Source of the DNA: Bradyrhizobium sp. CSA207
Lineage (GTDB): Bacteria > Pseudomonadota > Alphaproteobacteria > Rhizobiales > Xanthobacteraceae
Reading direction: 5' to 3'
NCBI RefSeq assembly: GCF_029051685.1
Contig: NZ_JAACFT010000004.1
Span: 186,001-250,000 of the forward strand
DNA: 64,000 bases
This document shows positions 52,076 to 60,928 of the stretch, piece after piece. The stretch's first letter is position 1. The number at the start of each line of letters is the position of its first letter. A program made the translations under genes and the position numbers. The notes beneath the pieces are model-generated. The model did not search any database. It was not told where the DNA came from and saw only the letters and a list, made by a program, of their open reading frames with translations.

Positions 52076-53754
52076 GCGCCGACCACGCCCCAGCCTATCG
52101 GTCACCGCCGTGGCCGGCGGATGAACCCTGGCATCTCGCGATGCCCGAGGGAACGCTCTACGACGCGCTGGCGCGCGCGGCACATGATCGGCCGACGCAT
52201 CCGGCAACAATATTTTACGGAGCGAGCCTCAGCTATGCCGAGCTGCGTGACCGCATCGACGCCTTGGCCGGCTTTCTGCAAAGCGCTTGCGGCGTGAGGC
52301 GCGGCGACAGGGTCATGATCGCGCTCCAGAATTCGCCGCAATATGTCATCGCCTATTATGCGGTGATGCGGGCGGATGCTGTGATCGTGCCAGTCAACCC
52401 CATGAACAAGACGGCCGAGATCGCGTATCTCGCCGCTGATAGCGGCGCCAAGGTCGCGATCATCGGCAGCGAGCTGATCGAGATGTTTGCGCCGCTGGTG
52501 GGCGAAGCCATCGGGCATGCAATCGTCGCGCAATATCGCGGCGAGGTGCCCGCCGCCACGCCCTATACGTTGCCGACCTGCGTGACCGAAGCGCCGTCGG
52601 AGCTGCCGTCGTTGCCGGGCTGGCATTCCTGGTCATCCGCGATCGCGCAGGGCTTGCGGCCTGCTGCGATGAGCGCTGCGGCCGACGATCTGATGATCCT
52701 GCCCTACACGTCGGGGACAACAGGCAAACCAAAGGCCTGCATGCATAGCCATCGCAATGCGCTGTTTACCGCGGTGTTGCAGGCCCGCTGGTACGGCCTC
52801 GGCGGTGACGACGTGATGACGGGCTTCATGCCGCTGTTTCACGTTGCGGGCATGCAGGGTTCGATGAATGCGGCTGTTGTCGCCGGCGCCACGCTGCTGC
52901 TGATGGCGCGCTGGGACAAGGATTTGCTGCCGGATCTGTTCGAAACCTACGGCGTGACGTTCTGGAACGCGGCGCCGACCATGATTGTCGACGTGCTCGC
53001 GAGCGCCCGATTCCGAGACCGGTGTTTTGCCAGGCTCAAGGTGCTGACCGGTGGCGGCGCCGCGATGCCGACCGCGGTTGCTGAGCGTCTGAAGGGACGG
53101 TTCGGCCTCGACTTTGTCGAGGGCTACGGCATGACCGAGACGATGTCGCCGACGCACCTCAACCCGATGGCCGCGCCGAAGCGGCAATGCCTCGGCATTG
53201 CCGTGCATGAGACCGACGCAAGGATTATCGATCCGGAGAGCCGGATCGAGCTCGACGACAACGTCGTCGGCGAGATCGTCGTGCATGGTCCGCAGGTGTT
53301 GCAGGGCTACTGGAACAGGCCGCGGGCTGATGCCGAGGCGTTCATCGAGATTGACGGCAAGCGGTTCCTGCGCACCGGCGATCTCGGCTATCGCGACGCC
53401 GACGGATATTTCTTCGCGGTCGACCGATTGAAGCGCATGATCAATGTCAGCGGCTTCAAGGTGTGGCCCGCCGAGGTCGAGGCGGCGATGTACCATCACC
53501 GCGCCATCCGGGAGTGCTGTATCATCTCGGCGCCGGATGGCTACCGCGGCGAGACCGTCAAGGCGCTGGTGGTGCTGGATGAGGCCGCGCGGGCGACGAC
53601 GTCGCCGGACGATGTCATAGATTGGGCGCGTGGCGCGATGGCGAGCTACAAGGCGCCGCGCGCCGTGGTCTTCGTCGAGTCTTTGCCGCGGACTGCCAGC
53701 AACAAGATCAATTGGCGGCTGTTGCAGGACGCCGAATGGGGCCGGACGGCATGA
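52072..53754 (+). CDS. AMP-forming acyl-CoA synthetase
   Basis: The 560-aa enzyme starts at GTG 52072 (GTGA overlap with the aminotransferase). Adenylate-forming motifs are complete: P-loop LPYTSGTTGKPKACMH, GYGMTETMSPTH, RTGDLGYRDADGYFFAVDRLKRMI, and the C-terminal catalytic lysine in LPRTASNKINWRLL. It would activate a carboxylic acid as its CoA thioester. In the operon it probably acts on the acid left after ring opening and deamination. It resembles medium/long-chain fatty acyl-CoA and benzoate-type ligases; substrate unknown. Confidence 0.9.
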   Translation: MSADHAPAYRSPPWPADEPWHLAMPEGTLYDALARAAHDRPTHPATIFYGASLSYAELRDRIDALAGFLQSACGVRRGDRVMIALQNSPQYVIAYYAVMRADAVIVPVNPMNKTAEIAYLAADSGAKVAIIGSELIEMFAPLVGEAIGHAIVAQYRGEVPAATPYTLPTCVTEAPSELPSLPGWHSWSSAIAQGLRPAAMSAAADDLMILPYTSGTTGKPKACMHSHRNALFTAVLQARWYGLGGDDVMTGFMPLFHVAGMQGSMNAAVVAGATLLLMARWDKDLLPDLFETYGVTFWNAAPTMIVDVLASARFRDRCFARLKVLTGGGAAMPTAVAERLKGRFGLDFVEGYGMTETMSPTHLNPMAAPKRQCLGIAVHETDARIIDPESRIELDDNVVGEIVVHGPQVLQGYWNRPRADAEAFIEIDGKRFLRTGDLGYRDADGYFFAVDRLKRMINVSGFKVWPAEVEAAMYHHRAIRECCIISAPDGYRGETVKALVVLDEAARATTSPDDVIDWARGAMASYKAPRAVVFVESLPRTASNKINWRLLQDAEWGRTA

Positions 53755-53854
53755 AAGCCCGGCTGGAAACACCTGACGGGACTGCGTTATGCTGCCCGCG
53801 CCGACAAATCGTTGAAGCTATGGCTTCGTTTAAGGGATCACCAGGAAACCACTG

Positions 53855-54787
53855 ATGCGTATTGTCAATGTTGCCGCCGCCCAGATGGGCCCGATCCAGA
53901 AAGCCGACAGCCGCGAGGCCGTGGTCAGGCGCATGATCGCGCTGATGGACGAAGCCAAGGCCAAGGGGGCCGATCTGATCGTCTATCCGGAACTCGCGCT
54001 CACCACGTTCTTTCCGCGCTGGTACGTGGAGGACCGGGCCGAGTTCGACGTCTGGTTCGAGCGCGAGATGCCGAACGCGGCGACCAAGCCGCTGTTCGAG
54101 CGTGCGGCGCAGCACCAGATGGCGATGAATTTCGGCTATGCGGAGCTGACGCCCGACGGTCACCACTTCAACACCTCGATCCTCACCGACAAGTCCGGCA
54201 AGATCGTCGGAAAATATCGCAAGATCCACCTGCCGGGTCATGTGGAGTTCGACGCCAAGCGTTCGCATCAGCATCTGGAGAAGCGCTATTTCGAACCGGG
54301 TGATCTCGGCTTCAACGTTTGGCGCGCGCTGGGCGGCATCATCGGCATGGCCGTCTGCAACGACCGGCGCTGGCCCGAGACCTATCGCGTCATGGGCTTG
54401 CAGGGCGTCGAGATGGTGCTGATCGGCTACAACACACCGTCCGTCAACGCGGAGAAGAGTGATGAGGGCATCGAGAAGCGACTGTTTCACAACCGCCTCT
54501 CCGTGCAGGCCGGCGCCTATCAGAATGCGACCTGGGTCGTCGCCGTGGCCAAGGCCGGCGTCGAGGACGGACACGCGCTGTTTGGCGGCAGCCTGATCGT
54601 CGATCCGGACGGCGAGATCGTCGCCGAGGCCAAGACGGAAGACGACGAGCTGCTGGTTCACCCCTGTGATCTCGACGCGACCACATTCGGCAAGACCACG
54701 ATTTTCAATTTCGCCGAGCATCGCCGTATCGAGCATTATGGGCTGATCGCCAGCCAAACCGGCGCCGTGCCGCCGCCGGAAGTGTGA
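53855..54787 (+). CDS. N-carbamoyl-D-amino acid hydrolase (D-carbamoylase)
   Basis: The 310-aa nitrilase-fold amidase closely matches Agrobacterium-type D-carbamoylases in length and motifs. The catalytic triad is Glu46 (VYPELALTTFFPRWY), Lys123 (GKYRKIHLPGH) and Cys168 (MAVCNDRRWPETYR). It converts N-carbamoyl-D-amino acids to D-amino acids, CO2 and ammonia, the step after D-hydantoinase (56177). A 100-bp gap separates it from the acyl-CoA synthetase, so it may have its own promoter. The flavin reductase follows within 5 bp. Confidence 0.93.
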   Translation: MRIVNVAAAQMGPIQKADSREAVVRRMIALMDEAKAKGADLIVYPELALTTFFPRWYVEDRAEFDVWFEREMPNAATKPLFERAAQHQMAMNFGYAELTPDGHHFNTSILTDKSGKIVGKYRKIHLPGHVEFDAKRSHQHLEKRYFEPGDLGFNVWRALGGIIGMAVCNDRRWPETYRVMGLQGVEMVLIGYNTPSVNAEKSDEGIEKRLFHNRLSVQAGAYQNATWVVAVAKAGVEDGHALFGGSLIVDPDGEIVAEAKTEDDELLVHPCDLDATTFGKTTIFNFAEHRRIEHYGLIASQTGAVPPPEV

Positions 54788-54792
54788 GGCCG

Positions 54793-55461
54793 ATGGCAGA
54801 CAAGGACACATCCGGCATTTCGCTGCGCGAACTCGATCCGCGCGACCGCTACAAGCTGCTGTGCGGCGTGGTGGTGCCGCGGCCGATCGCGCTGGTGACG
54901 ACGCTGGACGAGAACGGAGCGGTCAACGCAGCTCCCTTCAGCTTCTTCAATGTCTTCTCCGAGAGTCCGGCGTTGATCGTGCTCGGCCTTCAGCACAAGC
55001 CGGATCACAGCCCGAAGGACACGACCCGCAACATCCATCGCGATGGCGAGTTCGTAGTTCACATGGTGGACGAGGCGCTGTCGGCGGCGATGAACGACTG
55101 CGCGGTCGATTTCCCGTCCGGTGACAGCGAGGTCGCGGCGACCGGTCTCGCGACGCTTGCCTCGGTCGACGTGAAGGTGCCGCGACTCGCCGCGGCGCCG
55201 TTCGCGCTCGAATGCCGGCGCCAAATCGTGCTCAACTTTTCGCCCGATCGCGAGCTGCTGGTTGGGGAGGTGCTGCGGGTTCACGCCCGTGACGGCCTCG
55301 TCGACGAGGCGAACATGTATGTCGATCTCGAAGCCTACCGGCCGATCGGCCGCATGTTCGGCAATCTCTACACGACGCAGCGGGATATTTTCGCCCTCGT
55401 GCGCGAGAGCCATTCGCAATGGCTCGCGCGCCGGGACGCCACAGAATTGAAGGACGCCTAG
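54793..55461 (+). CDS. Flavin reductase family protein
   Basis: The 222-aa protein starts at ATG 54793; GTG 54784, overlapping the carbamoylase stop, is an alternative. It has the flavin-reductase-like FMN-binding split barrel: YKLLCGVVVPRPIALVTTLDENG and NAAPFSFFNVFSESPALI, then NIHRDGEFVVHMVDEAL. Such proteins supply reduced flavin to two-component monooxygenases or act as oxidoreductases. A flavin monooxygenase-like gene lies at 59385 in the same cluster, a possible partner (inference). Its 3' end overlaps the convergent racemase gene by 4 bp. Confidence 0.88.
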   Translation: MADKDTSGISLRELDPRDRYKLLCGVVVPRPIALVTTLDENGAVNAAPFSFFNVFSESPALIVLGLQHKPDHSPKDTTRNIHRDGEFVVHMVDEALSAAMNDCAVDFPSGDSEVAATGLATLASVDVKVPRLAAAPFALECRRQIVLNFSPDRELLVGEVLRVHARDGLVDEANMYVDLEAYRPIGRMFGNLYTTQRDIFALVRESHSQWLARRDATELKDA

Positions 55462-56120
55462 TGGCGCGAGAACTGCACCGTACCGAGCGCCATCGTGACG
55501 GCCGCCTGCGTCGGGTCGATCACGGCAATGCCGAGCGCATCTTCGAGCGGACGGCGGTGGCGCGCCATGCCGGCGCAACCCATCACGATGGCGCGGGCGC
55601 CGTCCTCGTCGCGCAGTGCACGGCCGATGTCGATCATCTTGGCCAGCGTTCCTTCGCCCGAAGCGGTTTCGGCGACGCTCATGTTGAGCGGCCGCTCGCC
55701 GGCAAGCCGTTCGGTCAGGCCCATCTGTCTGAGATAACGCATGTGCCGCGGGATCGAACGCTGCGCGATGGCGATCACGCCAAAGGTTTCGGCGCGGGCC
55801 AGCGCCGTCAGCACGCCGCACTCGGCGATGCCGAACACGGGGCGGTCGGTGCCTTCACGGCAGACCTGAAGCCCGGGATCGCTGTAACAGGCGATAATGA
55901 AGGCGGCGGAACGGTTGTCGCTTTCGACCAAGCGGCGCAGCGGCATCGCGACGCTGTCGACGTCGGCCTGGCTCTCGATGCCGAACGGACCCTCGGCCAG
56001 CGTTTGGCAGACCACCTCGGGTCCGCCGTCAAAATCGAGCGGCCTCAGCGCGTCCTCCAGCCCCTGCGTAACCGTGGGGTTGGAGTTCGGATTGATGACG
56101 AGAATGCGCGGCCGGGACAT
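55458..56120 (-). CDS. hyuE: Asp/Glu/hydantoin racemase (HyuE-like)
   Basis: The 220-aa protein begins RILVINPNSNPTVTQGL, the signature of hydantoin racemases. The two catalytic cysteines are Cys78 in IIACYSDPGL and Cys182 in VMGCAGMA, one per lobe. It would interconvert D- and L-5-substituted hydantoins so that a D-specific hydantoinase and carbamoylase can use the whole racemate. It is the only minus-strand gene of the cluster, divergent from the hydantoinase gene with a 56-bp gap and convergent with the flavin reductase. Confidence 0.9.
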   Translation of the reverse strand: MSRPRILVINPNSNPTVTQGLEDALRPLDFDGGPEVVCQTLAEGPFGIESQADVDSVAMPLRRLVESDNRSAAFIIACYSDPGLQVCREGTDRPVFGIAECGVLTALARAETFGVIAIAQRSIPRHMRYLRQMGLTERLAGERPLNMSVAETASGEGTLAKMIDIGRALRDEDGARAIVMGCAGMARHRRPLEDALGIAVIDPTQAAVTMALGTVQFSRH

Positions 56121-56176
56121 GATGGTCTTCCTGCGAATGGGCGATCATTTGTCTTGAGCCTATCACGGAGTGCCAC

Positions 56177-57646
56177 ATGACTGAACCCACCTACGACCTG
56201 ATCATCCGCGGCGGACGCGTCGCCACCACGACCGACGTGTTCGAGGCCGATGTCGCCATCTCCGGCGAGACCATCGCAGCTGTCGGCCGAGGGCTTCCGG
56301 CTGCAAAGCGCGAGATCGACGCCCGCGGCAAGCTGGTGTTGCCCGGCGGTGTCGACAGCCACGCCCATATCGAGCAATTGTCCGCGGCCGGCATCATGAA
56401 TGCCGACACCTTCGAGAGCGCGACCGTGTCGGCGGCATTCGGCGGCACCACCACGGTGATTCCGTTTGCCGCCCAGCATGTCGGCATGAAGCTGCCGCAG
56501 GTGGTGGAGGATTATCACGCGCTGGCGAAGAAGGGCGCCGTGATCGACTACGCCTTTCACATGATCATTGCGGACGCGACCAGGGAGACGGTCGAGGAGC
56601 ACATTCCGGCACTGGTGAAGCAGGGTCACGCGTCGATCAAGATATTCATGACCTACGACCGGCTCAAGGTCGACGACGAGCCGCTGCTCGACATCCTGCT
56701 TGCTGCGCGTCAATCGGGCGCGATGCTGTGTGCCCACGCCGAGAACCATGGCATCATCGCCTGGATGGTGAAGCGCCTGCTCGCGCGCGGCTACACGCTG
56801 CCGAAATACCACGCCGTCAGCCACGCCCGGGTGTCGGAGGCGGAAGCCTTCACCCGGCTGATCGGCATGGCGGCGCTGATCGACCAGCCGATCATGATCT
56901 TCCACGTCTCGACGGCCGAAGGCGCCAGGGTGATCCGGGATGCGCGCGGGCAGGGGCTCAAGGTGTTTGCCGAGACCTGTCCGCAATATCTGTTCCTCAC
57001 CGCCGGCGATCTCGACAAGCCCGGCGCCGACGGTGCGAAGTGGATGTGCAGCCCGCCGCCGCGGACGCATTCGGATCAGGAGGCGCTTTGGCAGGCACTG
57101 TCGCTCGGCGATCTCCAGACCGTCTCGTCGGATCACGCACCGTATCGTTTCGACGAGACCGGCAAGCTGCGCGCCGGGCCCAATCCCAACTTCAAGCAGG
57201 TCGCAAACGGCCTGCCGGGCCTTGAAGTGCGGCTGCCGTTGCTGTTCGACGCGATGGTGTCGAAGGGGCGGCTGGGCTTGGAAAAATTCGTCGAGCTGAC
57301 CGCGACGGCGCCGGCAAAAATCTACAATTTGCATCCACGTAAGGGTTCAGTCGCGGTTGGTGCGGATGCCGACATCGCGATCTGGGATCCGAATCGTGAG
57401 GTCACGATCGCCGACGAAATGATGCACGACCTCACCGGCTACACACCGTTCGCAGGCCGCAAGTTGAAGGGCTGGCCGGTAACCGTGCTCTCGCGCGGCC
57501 GCGTCATCGTCGATGGCAACAAATGCCTCGCGGATGCGGGCAGCGGCAAGTTCCTCGCCCGTACCGGCGGCGAGGCAGCCAAGCCGACCGGCCGCCTCGT
57601 CGCCGACATGGATCCGGAACGGAACTTTGGAGCGAAGCTGCTGTGA
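56177..57646 (+). CDS. hydA: Dihydropyrimidinase / D-hydantoinase
   Basis: The 489-aa cyclic amidohydrolase has the metal site residues expected for the family: His62 and His64 in GVDSHAHIEQ, the carbamylated Lys155 in HASIKIFMTYDRLK, a His in LCAHAENHG, IFHVSTAEG, and the Asp in SSDHAPYRF. Family enzymes open dihydropyrimidines or 5-substituted hydantoins to N-carbamoyl amino acids, which the D-carbamoylase at 53855 would cleave. HxH is preceded by DS rather than the more common DxHTH pattern, a small deviation. The cluster thus has a metal-dependent hydantoinase as well as the ATP-dependent HyuAB. Confidence 0.93.
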   Translation: MTEPTYDLIIRGGRVATTTDVFEADVAISGETIAAVGRGLPAAKREIDARGKLVLPGGVDSHAHIEQLSAAGIMNADTFESATVSAAFGGTTTVIPFAAQHVGMKLPQVVEDYHALAKKGAVIDYAFHMIIADATRETVEEHIPALVKQGHASIKIFMTYDRLKVDDEPLLDILLAARQSGAMLCAHAENHGIIAWMVKRLLARGYTLPKYHAVSHARVSEAEAFTRLIGMAALIDQPIMIFHVSTAEGARVIRDARGQGLKVFAETCPQYLFLTAGDLDKPGADGAKWMCSPPPRTHSDQEALWQALSLGDLQTVSSDHAPYRFDETGKLRAGPNPNFKQVANGLPGLEVRLPLLFDAMVSKGRLGLEKFVELTATAPAKIYNLHPRKGSVAVGADADIAIWDPNREVTIADEMMHDLTGYTPFAGRKLKGWPVTVLSRGRVIVDGNKCLADAGSGKFLARTGGEAAKPTGRLVADMDPERNFGAKLL

Positions 57647-57662
57647 CGGGCGGCCCCACCAG

Positions 57663-58637
57663 ATGAAGATCGTCATCTTCGGCGGCACCGGCTTTGTCGG
57701 CCTCAATCTCGCGGAGGTGCTGCTCGCGCGCGGCCATGACGTGACGCTGTATGATCTTGCACCGCTCCCGCCGGCGGCGCGTCGCTCGCTGGCTGATGAC
57801 GGAGGACGGCTCCGAGCCGTCCAGGGGGAGATCAACGACGCGAAAACTATCGACGCCCTCATTGCCGAGGGCTGTGATGCGATCGTGCTGGGCGCGGCGA
57901 TCACTGCCGGCGATGATCTCGAGAGGGCGTCGGCCTCGCGCGTTCTCGAGATCAACGTGATGGCCCAGATACCGATCCTGCAAGCGGCGATCCGCCATGG
58001 CGTTCGCCGTGTCGTCAATCTCTCGTCGGCATCGGCCTATGGCGCCGCGGGCCAGCGTCATCAGGTGCTGGACGAGGATACACCCTGCGATCCGGTGTCG
58101 TTCTATGCCATCAGCAAGTTCACTTCAGAGCGATCGGTGGCGCGGCATGCCGAACTACTCAGCGGCGATTTCCTCAGCGTGCGGTTGAGCGCCGTGTTCG
58201 GTCCGTGGGAGCGGATCGGCACGGTGCGCGATACGCCGAGCCTGCAGTTCCAGATTCTGGCCGCGTTCGGTCGCGGCGAGCCGGCGATCATGCCGGATCC
58301 AGGCATCAAGGATTGGATCTACGCCGTCGATGCCGCCGAGGCAGTCGCGGTGCTGATCGAAGCCGAGCGTCCCCGCCGTCGGCTCTACAACATCTCCGGC
58401 GGTGCGGCATGGCCGGCGCTGCAATGGGGCGAGGCCTTTGCGGCGTTGCATCCGGGCCTGCAATGCCGGCTGGCGGCGCCGGACGAAAAGACCATCATCA
58501 AGCTGCATGGGCCGGATCGCGCGCCGCTGTCGGTCGCGCGGATGGCAGAGGAGTTCGGCTGGCGCGCGCGCTTCGGCTGTACGGAGTCTGCGGCGGCGAT
58601 GAGCGCTTGGTGGATGCAGCACCGGGAAGGGATCTGA
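57663..58637 (+). CDS. NAD(P)-dependent epimerase/dehydratase (extended SDR)
   Basis: The 324-aa protein starts at ATG 57663 (MKIVIFGGTGFVGLNLAEVL), giving the GGTGFVG nucleotide loop at the very N-terminus. The catalytic Ser and YxxxK are in VNLSSASAYG and SFYAISKFTSE, and RLSAVFGPWER follows. Extended SDRs reduce, oxidise or epimerise sugars and carbonyl compounds. Its substrate in this cluster is unknown. It lies 16 bp after the hydantoinase and 1 bp before the next SDR. Confidence 0.88.
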   Translation: MKIVIFGGTGFVGLNLAEVLLARGHDVTLYDLAPLPPAARRSLADDGGRLRAVQGEINDAKTIDALIAEGCDAIVLGAAITAGDDLERASASRVLEINVMAQIPILQAAIRHGVRRVVNLSSASAYGAAGQRHQVLDEDTPCDPVSFYAISKFTSERSVARHAELLSGDFLSVRLSAVFGPWERIGTVRDTPSLQFQILAAFGRGEPAIMPDPGIKDWIYAVDAAEAVAVLIEAERPRRRLYNISGGAAWPALQWGEAFAALHPGLQCRLAAPDEKTIIKLHGPDRAPLSVARMAEEFGWRARFGCTESAAAMSAWWMQHREGI

Positions 58638-58638
58638 C

Positions 58639-59388
58639 ATGCGGCTGCAGGGGCGCACGGCCATCATCACCGGGGCGGGCTCGGGCATCGGCCGCGCCAG
58701 CGCAAAGCTGTTCGCAGAGGAAGGCGCGCGTCTCGCTCTGGTCGATCGCGATGCTGCGGGCCTCCAGGAGACGCTAAGCCTCGTGCGTGAAGCAACCACG
58801 CACGTCGGTGATGTCGGTGAGGCAGGCTTTGCCGAGACCGTCGCAAGCGACATGGTGGCGCGACACGGCCGGCTCGATATCCTGATGACTGCGGCAGGCT
58901 TCTCCTGCGGCGGCACGGTGCTGACCACGGATCCGGCAGACTGGGACGCAGTCTTTCGCACCAATGTCGGCGGCACCTGGCTGTGGGCGCGGGCGGCCGT
59001 GCCGCAGATGCAGCAGCAGAACAGCGGGTCGATCATCACGCTGGCGTCTCAGCTCGCCGTCGCCGGCGGCAAGGGCAACAGCGCCTATATCGCAGCCAAG
59101 GGCGCGATCGTCAGCCTGACGCGGACGATGGCTGTGGATTTCGCCGCGGACGGCATTCGCGTCAACGCGATTGCCCCGGGTGCGATCGACACGCCGATGC
59201 TTCGCCGCAGCTTTGCGCGTCATGCCAATGCGGAAGAGGTGCGTGAAGCCTCTCGCAACCGCCACGCCATGAAGCGGTTCGGCCAGGCGGAGGAGATCGC
59301 GCAGGCCGCGCTGCATCTGGCGAGCGATGCGTCTTCGTTCACAACAGGTACCGTGATGGTGGTCGACGGCGGGTGGCTCGCCGCATGA
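58639..59388 (+). CDS. Short-chain dehydrogenase/reductase
   Basis: The 249-aa classical SDR has cofactor loop ITGAGSGIGRASAKLF, the NAG-equivalent MTAAGFSCGG, catalytic Ser in ITLASQLAVAGG, and YIAAKGAIVSL with Tyr and Lys. The C-terminal LASDASSFTTGTVMVVDGGWLAA is typical. It would oxidise an alcohol or reduce a carbonyl with NAD(P), perhaps on the aldehyde or alcohol arising after the aminotransferase or monooxygenase steps (inference). Its stop overlaps the monooxygenase start by 4 nt. Confidence 0.92.
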   Translation: MRLQGRTAIITGAGSGIGRASAKLFAEEGARLALVDRDAAGLQETLSLVREATTHVGDVGEAGFAETVASDMVARHGRLDILMTAAGFSCGGTVLTTDPADWDAVFRTNVGGTWLWARAAVPQMQQQNSGSIITLASQLAVAGGKGNSAYIAAKGAIVSLTRTMAVDFAADGIRVNAIAPGAIDTPMLRRSFARHANAEEVREASRNRHAMKRFGQAEEIAQAALHLASDASSFTTGTVMVVDGGWLAA

Positions 59389-60821
59389 GTGACGCGCTGA
59401 CACAACTCGAAGCCGATGTTCACGCCGATCTTGCCATGATCGCGCATCCCGGCGCCGCGTGGCTCCCTCCAAAACCGGGGCCGGACGGCAAGCCGGCGCT
59501 GGATGTTCTCGTCGTCGGCGCCGGCCAATCCGGCATCGCGATCGGCTTCGGGTTGATGCGCTCCCGCGTCGGCAACATCCTGCTGCTCGACAAGGCCGAG
59601 GAGGGCATGGAGGGCCCGTGGCTCACCTATGCGCGCATGCCGACGCTGCGCAGCCCGAAGGACTATACCGGCCCCGATCTCGATATCCCGAGCCTGACCT
59701 ACCAGTCCTGGCATGAAGCCCGCTTTGGCCGGGAAAGCTGGCAGACGCTCGACCTGATCCCGCGCGGCCATTGGGCGGACTATCTGCTCTGGCTGCGGCG
59801 CACGATCGGAGTGCCGGTGCGCAACGGCTGCGAGCTTCTCGAGATTGCGCCGGCCGCCGATGGCCTGCTCGCCGCACAGGTGAAGCGTGCCGATGGCGTC
59901 GAGACGCTCTATGCGCGCAAGATCGTGCTGGCGACGGGACAGGAAGGGATGGGAAGCTGGATCATTCCGGAGCCGCTTCGAGACCTGCCATCAACTTCGG
60001 TCGCAACCGTCGCCGACGATATCGACTTCAAAGGGCTTCGCGGCAAGCGCGTCGTCGTGATTGGCGCCGGCGCATCCGCGTTCGACAATGCGGCAACTGC
60101 GCTCGAGGCGGGCGCCGCCGAAGTGCACCTGCTCTGCCGCCGGCCGCGGATCCAGGTGATCCAGCCCTATCGCTGGCTGACCTTTCGCGGCTTCCTGCGC
60201 CATCTCAGCGATCTCGATGATGCCTGGCGCTGGCGCTTCATGCGCACCATCCTCGAAATGCGGGAGGGATTTCCGCAGCCGACCTATGACCGTTGCGCGC
60301 GCCATGGCAATTTCACGCTGCACGAAGGCGCGCCGGTCGAGGCTGCGCGCCGGACCGATCACGGCATCGAATTGCAAACGCCGCGGGGCCTCGTCACGGC
60401 CGATTTCGTCATCTGCGGCACCGGCATCGACATGAACTTTGTCGGGCGCAGTGAACTGTCCAGATTTGCCGGCAACATCGCGACCTGGGCCGACCGTTAC
60501 CAGCCGCCGGAGGGCGAGCGCAACGCGCGGCTCGGCCGCTTTCCCTATCTCGCCGACGATTATGCCTTCACCGAGCGCGTGCCGGGCGAGACGCCGTGGA
60601 TATCGGACATCCATCTCTTCGCGATCGCCTCAACCATGAGCTTCGGTCCCTCGGGATCGTCGATCAACGCAATGACGACTGCCGTCCCCAAGCTGGTCCA
60701 CGGCCTGACGCGCGGCCTGTTCCGCGCCGATGTCGGGCATCACTGGGCTTCGCTGAGCGCCTATGACGTGCCGCAGGCCGTGGTCACGCGTTCGGCAGAA
60801 AATTTGGAGGAATCCCGATGA
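59385..60821 (+). CDS. Flavin-containing monooxygenase-like NAD(P)/FAD oxidoreductase
   Basis: The 478-aa protein starts at ATG 59385, coupled to the SDR. Two dinucleotide-binding loops are clear: VLVVGAGQSGIAIGFG (FAD, about 44-60) and VVVIGAGASAFDNAATAL (NADPH, about 225-245). ATG-like FVICGTGIDMNF near the C-terminus also fits. This layout is that of class B flavoprotein monooxygenases or related FAD oxidoreductases, although I do not see the canonical FxGxxxHxxxW Baeyer-Villiger fingerprint. It could hydroxylate or oxidise the pathway substrate; specificity unknown. An ABC importer operon follows after 107 bp. Confidence 0.85.
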   Translation: MSDALTQLEADVHADLAMIAHPGAAWLPPKPGPDGKPALDVLVVGAGQSGIAIGFGLMRSRVGNILLLDKAEEGMEGPWLTYARMPTLRSPKDYTGPDLDIPSLTYQSWHEARFGRESWQTLDLIPRGHWADYLLWLRRTIGVPVRNGCELLEIAPAADGLLAAQVKRADGVETLYARKIVLATGQEGMGSWIIPEPLRDLPSTSVATVADDIDFKGLRGKRVVVIGAGASAFDNAATALEAGAAEVHLLCRRPRIQVIQPYRWLTFRGFLRHLSDLDDAWRWRFMRTILEMREGFPQPTYDRCARHGNFTLHEGAPVEAARRTDHGIELQTPRGLVTADFVICGTGIDMNFVGRSELSRFAGNIATWADRYQPPEGERNARLGRFPYLADDYAFTERVPGETPWISDIHLFAIASTMSFGPSGSSINAMTTAVPKLVHGLTRGLFRADVGHHWASLSAYDVPQAVVTRSAENLEESR

Positions 60822-60928
60822 TTGCCCGTGCTCCGCTGCGACGAAGCGCCCCCTCAGGATTGGCGCATAACTTGCTTCTTTCTCATCATGCCTTGCTGGC
60901 GTTTTTGTCGAAATCTTGGGGAAATCGA

